This document shows positions 6,637 through 11,343 of a DNA stretch of 11,343 nucleotides, piece by piece; the first letter of the stretch is position 1; each line of letters opens with the position of its first letter. The stretch comes from Candidatus Methanogaster sp. UBA203 (lineage in GTDB: Archaea > Halobacteriota > Methanosarcinia > Methanosarcinales > Methanogasteraceae), in the NCBI GenBank assembly GCA_002503595.1, contig DASC01000121.1:1-11343 (forward strand), in the 5' to 3' direction. Under the pieces are notes generated by a model that made no database searches, was not told the DNA's origin, and was given only the letters and a program-made list of their open reading frames with translations. Made by a program: the position numbers and the translations under genes.

Positions 6637-6644
6637 TTTTATAT
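6637..6644 (+). promoter_or_regulatory. TATA-like box for the restriction-modification gene
   Basis: TTTTATAT would set a transcription start near 6667, leaving a leader of about 20 nt that contains the Shine-Dalgarno AGGAG at 6675-6679. Another AT-rich stretch (6654-6668) makes the exact box uncertain. Confidence 0.5.
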
Positions 6645-6674
6645 CATATCCGCAAAAATATCTATATTGGATAT

Positions 6675-6679
6675 AGGAG
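6675..6679 (+). promoter_or_regulatory. Shine-Dalgarno of the restriction-modification gene
   Basis: AGGAG lies 9 nt before the ATG at 6689. A nearby ATG at 6682 is out of frame, so this site decides the start. Confidence 0.7.
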
Positions 6680-6688
6680 ATATGAGGA

Positions 6689-9600
6689 ATGGTTCAGCTA
6701 TCAATTCAGGCAGTGAACAACCAGAATCTATTCTCAAATCATTATCTGAAGAATTTGATCAGAAATAACGATGAATGGCGATCAAATGATCATAAAACTG
6801 TGTTCGATGAAATTAAAAAGATATATAATGCCGAAAAACCATTTCTTGAGGATTTGAACGAGTCACAGCTTGAAGAGAGATTCTTCAGGCGGATTTTTAA
6901 GATAATGCTGCCTGACTTTGAGGTTCAGGCTATAACTGAATCGCAGGACTTTCCAGACTACGCTTTCTTTGAAGATACAAACGCGCTGGATGCGGCTCAT
7001 CTGAATAATGAGCGCCGGTCTTTTTACCAGAATGCTTTCGCGATCGGTGAGGTGAAACGGTGGGATACCAACCTCGATCGATTCGGGAAGGGTAAGCATG
7101 ACAAGAACACGAATCCGAGCTTCCAGATATGGCTGTATCTTCATGAAACAGAGCCTGAATGGGGTGTGCTGTCTAATGGTAGATTGTGGAGGCTCTATCA
7201 TCAAGATAAACTCATGGATTCCTACTATGAGGTTGATCTCGTAACGATCCTTGAGAAAGGGGATATTGACGCCTTCAAATACTTCTATTACTTCTTCAGA
7301 AGGGAGGCATTCTTCCCTTCACAAAAAGGCGCGATCTTCCTTGAGAACGTCCTCATGGGGTCAGAGGATTACGCAACAGAGATCGGAGAAGACCTGAAGG
7401 AAAATGTCTATCGGGCGATGAAGATCCTTGCTGAAGGGTTCTTTTGCCATCCGGCTAACGGACTTGACAGGAACGATGAGAAAGTACGTTCAGAGGTTCA
7501 AAGCACAACGATGCGATTGCTCTATCGCTTTTTATTCCTGCTTTATGCGGAAGGTAAGGGACTCTTATCTGGCAGCGCATATATCGAGTCCCCATACAGT
7601 TTCTACAGCATCAAGAACAAGATCAAGGAGGAGAAAGATTCGAGAAATGCGATTCTTGAGGAGGGAAGTCGTTACTGGACTGAGCTTCAGGATCTCTTCG
7701 GATTGATCGATGCCGGTAATGAGACGCTCGGCATTCCAGCATACAACGGCGGTCTCTTCGATAGTGAGCGGAATCCAAACCTTCTGAAGTGGCGGATCGG
7801 GGATCGGTATCTTGCTGATGCGATTGATCTCTTATCGCGGAGTGACGTGAGGAACGGGGGCAGGAGACTCGGTTTTGTCGATTATTCATCGCTTGATATT
7901 CGCCATCTCGGAAGTATCTATGAGGGGCTTCTTGAGTATCGGATGAGGGTTGCAGAGACTGATATGGTAGCAACAGGTGGTAAGAAAAAAGAATGGGTGA
8001 GTCTGGAGGATTTTAACAGTAGCAGGAAACGTAAAAAGAATTTTTCCGATTTTGATCTGTTTGATAGGGTTAAGAAGGATGAGTTATACCTTTCGACAGA
8101 CAAAGGAGAGCGGAAAGCCACCGGATCGTACTACACTCCTGATTACATCGTGAACTACATCGTAAAGAACACGATAGATCCGGTGGTTGATGAGCGGTGG
8201 CAGAAGGCAAGCGAGCGCAACGAGAGCCGGATAGACGCCACACTTTCTGTTAAAGTCCTTGATCCTGCGATGGGGAGCGGGCACTTTCTGGTTGGCGCAC
8301 TGGAGCACATATCAGCGCGGTTGATGGAGGCTGTTAGAATTGAGGCAGAGTCCGGAAGGATTCCTGATGATGCTAAGGATCGGTACACACTTGAGTGGGC
8401 AAAGCGGGAGGTTGCCTCACACTGCATCTATGGCGTTGATCTCAATTACCTTGCTGTTGAGCTTGCAAAGGTCTCACTCTGGCTCAAGACGATCGCAATG
8501 GATAAGCCACTCTCGTTTTTGGATCACAGGCTTAAATGCGGGAATAGTTTGATAGGTGCAAGACTTGCTGATTTGAAGGAGTATCCATCTTCTGAAAGGC
8601 GGGGTAAGAAGACAAAGGCAAAAGATCACACGCTTCCATCATTTGTCTCAAAACTCTTCATTGATCACCTGATCGGAAAGATTGGGGAACTTGAAAGGAT
8701 ATCCGATGACAGCCTTTCTAATATTAAACGAAAGGAGCAGGTATTTGGGGAGTTCAGGCAGCTTCCAGAGTACAGGAAGGCAAAGGCGATTGCTGATGTG
8801 CATACTGCTGTTTATTTCGGGAATGAGGTCGGGGAGACAGCGAATAAGAAGCCTGAAGATGTTTATCATGATATCGTCTGGGCGATCAAAGGGGATGAGG
8901 CGGAGTGGCGGCGTAAGACGAATAGACCATGGTTCAGAGGGGCGCAGCAAATCGCAGAGGATAAATCGTTCTTCCACTGGGATCTTGAGTTTCCAGAAGC
9001 ATTTTTTGAGGATGGTGGGGTAAAGGATAATCCGGGGTGGGATTGTGTGATTGGGAATCCGCCGTGGGGAATAAAAATTAAAGAAGGTGACAGAGAATTT
9101 ATGCTTGATTTATATCCGCAAGTTAATGATTTTGAAAGCTTTCAATATCTATCAGTTAAAGCGATTCATCTATTGAAAAATAGATCGAAACATTCATATA
9201 TAGTTCCTAATACTTTTGCTCTTAATGTTTTGGCAACAAAATTTCGCACTTGGTTGCTTGACAATGGATCATTAACCCATATTTTAGATTTTTCAGATGT
9301 TACCGTCTTTGGTGATCCGAATGTTCGGTCTCTTGTGTATGTGTTTGAAAAGGGACTCATGGACGAATCCTGTACAATTGTGGAATATAGAAAGGGCGGT
9401 TTGTTTGAAAAGCGCTTAGTAAAGCATAATACTCTACTAATGGCAAGAGAATGGACGCAATTTCTAAAATTGGAAGAACCACTTTCTGATCTCATTCAAA
9501 ATATGAAGGAAAAATCTATATTTCTCGACCGGATAACAGAATCCAAGCAAGGTTATATTCCATATCGATATACCACTCTCAAAAAAAGATTTGGAGATGA

Positions 9601-10585
9601 CGCTGCGAGAAGAATAAGGGATAATCGAGAATGGCATAGTGATCAAAAATTGGATGAGAATCATAAGCGTGAATTGCAAGGGGGAGATGTTTCACGGTAT
9701 GGTGTCGATTGGTCCGGAACTTGGGTTAAATACGGGCAATGGGTCTCTACCTATGTAGAAATGAAATTCTTCGATCGACCTCGCCTTTTATTTAGAGAGA
9801 TTACCAACACACCGCCGCGCAGTCTCATGGTCGCATATTCTGAAGAGGAATATGTCAACAATCCAAGTATAATTATAGCTATTCAAAAAGATCCAAATTA
9901 TTCTCTTTATTATGTTCTTACTCTCGTAAATTCAACATTAATATCTCTCTACTTTGTAAATACAGCTCCTAAGGCAAAAAAAGGATTGTTTCCTAAAATT
10001 ATCGTTGATGATGTCCGCCAACTCCCCATCCGCCGCATAAATTTCACAACCCCTCCCGAAGAGCGAACCGCCATCTTTGAATCCTTAAAATTTATATACA
10101 ACGCCAATGAGTTCGATAAACTCATACAACTCGTTGAAGAATGTCTCCCGAAAGATACAGAAGGCAACTTCGTAACCGAGAAGGAGACATCCGATGTCAT
10201 ACACGACCTCCTCGCCTTCATCGCCGAGCGGATGATCGAGATGAACAAGGAAAAGAATGAGGAGATAAAAGGATTCCTCGAATGGTTCGAGAGGGAGATC
10301 GGCGCGGAGATTGAGGCACTGACTAACAAGACGAAACTGAAGCAGTACCATGATCTCGATTTTGACGAGCTTTTAGACATTCTAAAGAAGAACAAGAAGA
10401 AGATACCTGTCAATCTATCTAACAGAGAGCTTCAGAAAAACTTAAAAGGGGAATTTGAGGGGAGCATGAGAAAATTGAGACCGCTGATTGAGAGGATTGA
10501 GAAGACGGATGAGTTGATCGATCAGGTGGTGTACAGGTTGTATGGGCTGACAGAAGAGGAGATTAGGGTGGTGGAAGCCACCTAA
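6689..10585 (+). CDS. Type IIG restriction-modification enzyme (Eco57I-like)
   Basis: This 1298-residue single polypeptide combines nuclease, adenine-N6 methyltransferase and specificity functions. The N-terminal nuclease has a PD-(D/E)XK pattern: PDYAFF (D90) then GEVKRWD (E121, K123), followed by EWGVLSNGRLWRLYH, common in Type I/IIG nuclease domains. The methyltransferase starts with motif X, GSYYTPDYIVNYIV (479-492). Motif I is VLDPAMGSGHF (523-533), and the adenine-type motif IV is NPPW (790-793). The part after about residue 795 should hold target recognition, ending in a charged helical tail. It would methylate self DNA and cut unmodified foreign DNA, needing no separate subunits. No BREX or DISARM partner gene is present. 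Residues 795-1105 are encoded by markedly AT-rich DNA, unlike both sides. The gene lies between copies of a comE end, so it is probably acquired. The reading frame is intact. Confidence 0.9.
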   Translation: MVQLSIQAVNNQNLFSNHYLKNLIRNNDEWRSNDHKTVFDEIKKIYNAEKPFLEDLNESQLEERFFRRIFKIMLPDFEVQAITESQDFPDYAFFEDTNALDAAHLNNERRSFYQNAFAIGEVKRWDTNLDRFGKGKHDKNTNPSFQIWLYLHETEPEWGVLSNGRLWRLYHQDKLMDSYYEVDLVTILEKGDIDAFKYFYYFFRREAFFPSQKGAIFLENVLMGSEDYATEIGEDLKENVYRAMKILAEGFFCHPANGLDRNDEKVRSEVQSTTMRLLYRFLFLLYAEGKGLLSGSAYIESPYSFYSIKNKIKEEKDSRNAILEEGSRYWTELQDLFGLIDAGNETLGIPAYNGGLFDSERNPNLLKWRIGDRYLADAIDLLSRSDVRNGGRRLGFVDYSSLDIRHLGSIYEGLLEYRMRVAETDMVATGGKKKEWVSLEDFNSSRKRKKNFSDFDLFDRVKKDELYLSTDKGERKATGSYYTPDYIVNYIVKNTIDPVVDERWQKASERNESRIDATLSVKVLDPAMGSGHFLVGALEHISARLMEAVRIEAESGRIPDDAKDRYTLEWAKREVASHCIYGVDLNYLAVELAKVSLWLKTIAMDKPLSFLDHRLKCGNSLIGARLADLKEYPSSERRGKKTKAKDHTLPSFVSKLFIDHLIGKIGELERISDDSLSNIKRKEQVFGEFRQLPEYRKAKAIADVHTAVYFGNEVGETANKKPEDVYHDIVWAIKGDEAEWRRKTNRPWFRGAQQIAEDKSFFHWDLEFPEAFFEDGGVKDNPGWDCVIGNPPWGIKIKEGDREFMLDLYPQVNDFESFQYLSVKAIHLLKNRSKHSYIVPNTFALNVLATKFRTWLLDNGSLTHILDFSDVTVFGDPNVRSLVYVFEKGLMDESCTIVEYRKGGLFEKRLVKHNTLLMAREWTQFLKLEEPLSDLIQNMKEKSIFLDRITESKQGYIPYRYTTLKKRFGDDAARRIRDNREWHSDQKLDENHKRELQGGDVSRYGVDWSGTWVKYGQWVSTYVEMKFFDRPRLLFREITNTPPRSLMVAYSEEEYVNNPSIIIAIQKDPNYSLYYVLTLVNSTLISLYFVNTAPKAKKGLFPKIIVDDVRQLPIRRINFTTPPEERTAIFESLKFIYNANEFDKLIQLVEECLPKDTEGNFVTEKETSDVIHDLLAFIAERMIEMNKEKNEEIKGFLEWFEREIGAEIEALTNKTKLKQYHDLDFDELLDILKKNKKKIPVNLSNRELQKNLKGEFEGSMRKLRPLIERIEKTDELIDQVVYRLYGLTEEEIRVVEAT
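9065..10010 (+). other. AT-rich segment inside the restriction-modification gene (putative swapped specificity module)
   Basis: Hand counts of G+C give 25% for 9121-9180, 28% for 9181-9240 and 25% for 9901-9960, against 50% for 8941-9000 and 55% for 10021-10080. The left boundary falls directly after the NPPW codons and the right one near the DDVRQLP codons. The frame is unbroken throughout. This span covers the end of the methyltransferase core and the expected target-recognition domain. Confidence 0.7.
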
Positions 10586-10605
10586 AAGAAGAAAAGTCGA
10601 AAGAT

Positions 10606-10812
10606 ATAGAAAAGATAAGAGTCATATTTAACAGGAACGTAAACACGCTTGATGTTTGGTTTGACGATCTGGAAAAGGAATTCATCTCAGAAGAGACTGG
10701 AGAAGAGATTATTTTGAAGAAGGATAAAGCAGGAAGGATAATAGGGTTCGAAAAGCTTAATGTGTTGGTGAATAAGGATATCCCCGTTCCTTTGGAAGTG
10801 TTGAGTGTTTAA
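10606..10812 (+). pseudogene. DUF2283-like small protein frame without a start codon
   Basis: The open frame starts after a stop at 10564-10566 and ends with TAA at 10810-10812. From 10606 it reads IEKIRVIFNRNVNTLDVWFD and continues with GEEIILKKDKAGRIIGFEKL and NVLVNKDIPVPLEVLSV. The 'NTLDVWF ... I.KDKAGRIIGFEKLNV' pattern resembles DUF2283, a family of about 60-75 residues of unknown function. No ATG, GTG or TTG occurs in frame before the conserved part. An ATA codon at 10606 sits where the family start would be, so an ATG-to-ATA change is likely. It begins 21 nt after the restriction-modification stop, in the -1 frame relative to it, with no evident slippery site. It could also use a non-standard start. 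Confidence 0.55.
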
Positions 10813-10875
10813 AATCCAGATGCCTCGTCGCTGCGCCACATTTCACATTCACTCCGGGCGCATCGATGTGCCATC

Positions 10876-11343
10876 TCAAACCCCGGATATCCCTCGCATA
10901 AATCTCCTCTTGATCTCCACAGGCTCCATATCGATGATCGGCACATCAGCGTTCCCTGGATCGACCGTTACCACGAGCACGCCTGAGCCATGCACGCCAG
11001 ATCGCACCTCCGGAATCGTGCCGGCTCTCCGCACATCGCGCACACCCGCGCCGGTTGCGATCGCTGCCAGATCAGCCGCACGCGATGTGGCGGTTAACTG
11101 GCACCCGGTCGAGCCGTAGCACTGGTTATCGAGAACGACGAGCAGATAGTTTTCTGGCGCATGGTTTGCGATGGTCGCAAGCGATCCGAGGTTCATCAAA
11201 AGCGAGCCGTCGCCATCGAGGACCACGACTTTGCGCGGCTGCGACATCGCCAGCCCAAGTCCGATCGATGATGCAAGCCCCATCGAACCGAGCATGTAAA
11301 AATGCGTCACCTTATCCTTTAGCGCATACAGTTCCCTGCTCGG
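10876..11343 (-). CDS. comE: Sulfopyruvate decarboxylase beta subunit, partial (C-terminal part)
   Basis: 155 residues are visible; the N-terminus lies beyond the right edge of the window. The frame reads RELYALKDKVTHFYMLGSMG, then the thiamine diphosphate motif beginning GDGSLLMNLGSLATI and the downstream LDNQCYGSTGCQ that supplies the N of the GDG-xn-N pattern. This matches the ComE-type TPP-binding half of sulfopyruvate decarboxylase, which with ComD converts sulfopyruvate to sulfoacetaldehyde in coenzyme M biosynthesis. Phosphonopyruvate decarboxylase is a close relative and the alternative, but the sequence and archaeal context favour ComE. The last part is duplicated at 6467-6601. The gene converges on the restriction-modification segment, ending 63 nt from the DUF2283-like frame. 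Confidence 0.88.
   Translation of the reverse strand, partial: PSRELYALKDKVTHFYMLGSMGLASSIGLGLAMSQPRKVVVLDGDGSLLMNLGSLATIANHAPENYLLVVLDNQCYGSTGCQLTATSRAADLAAIATGAGVRDVRRAGTIPEVRSGVHGSGVLVVTVDPGNADVPIIDMEPVEIKRRFMRGISGV
10928..11011. repeat. 84-bp direct repeat, right copy (inside comE)
   Basis: Matches 6474-6557 with four mismatches and no gaps. It lies within the comE coding end, so this is the original and the left copy is the duplicate or remnant. Confidence 0.85.

Noticed and set aside
6689..10585. BREX PglX or DISARM methyltransferase
   Set aside because: An N-terminal PD-(D/E)XK nuclease pattern is fused to the methyltransferase and none of the partner genes of those systems lies nearby, so a stand-alone Type IIG enzyme is the simpler reading. 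The neighbouring 6.4 kb of genes are unrelated to defence.
10805..11119. Plus-strand open frame over the comE end, and its counterpart at 6444-6716
   Set aside because: Both are antisense reads of comE sequence; their similarity to each other is explained by the duplicated comE fragment.
1..11343. CRISPR array, tRNA or rRNA genes
   Set aside because: No regularly spaced direct repeats, no tRNA T-arm motif with a fitting cloverleaf, and no rRNA-like sequence were seen.

Overview
The window looks like a chromosomal piece of a methanogenic or ANME-type euryarchaeon. It encodes an archaeal/eukaryotic-type ribosomal protein S6e, an endonuclease Q-like PHP nuclease with a C-terminal PCNA-binding motif, and the C-terminal part of sulfopyruvate decarboxylase beta subunit (ComE, coenzyme M biosynthesis). 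TATA-like boxes lie about 25-30 nt before several starts, as expected for archaeal promoters. No finer taxonomic assignment is justified from sequence reading alone.

Layout. 1-161 is unassigned sequence. 162-614 carries an ORF-less group II intron remnant on the + strand, supported by domains V and VI at its 3' end. It abuts a degenerate palindromic repeat (615-761, copy A). Then a minus-strand cluster runs from right to left: rps6e (3666-3268), a nine-repeat TPR protein (3257-2232) and a radical SAM/SPASM-type protein (2126-948). Divergent from rps6e is the EndoQ-like gene (3733-4980), sharing a short promoter region. 4986-5250 holds two palindromic repeat units; the first (copy B) is an inverted homologue of copy A. 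An ATP-grasp gene follows (5306-6403).

Accessory segment. 6558-10927 is a defence insertion: a single-polypeptide Type IIG restriction-modification enzyme (6689-10585) followed by a DUF2283-like frame with no usable start codon (10606-10812). It is bracketed by an 84-bp direct repeat (6474-6557 and 10928-11011, 80 of 84 identical). The right copy is the 3' end of comE (minus strand, running off the window), and the left copy is a detached fragment of the same gene end. This resembles insertion of a restriction-modification gene with long target duplication. Inside the enzyme gene, about 9065-10010 is much more AT-rich than both flanks and covers the expected target-recognition part, which suggests a swapped specificity module.

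Housekeeping genes (translation, DNA repair, CoM synthesis) are thus interleaved with three kinds of mobile or accessory DNA: a decayed group II intron, dispersed palindromic repeats, and a restriction-modification insertion. I found no tRNA, rRNA or CRISPR array.
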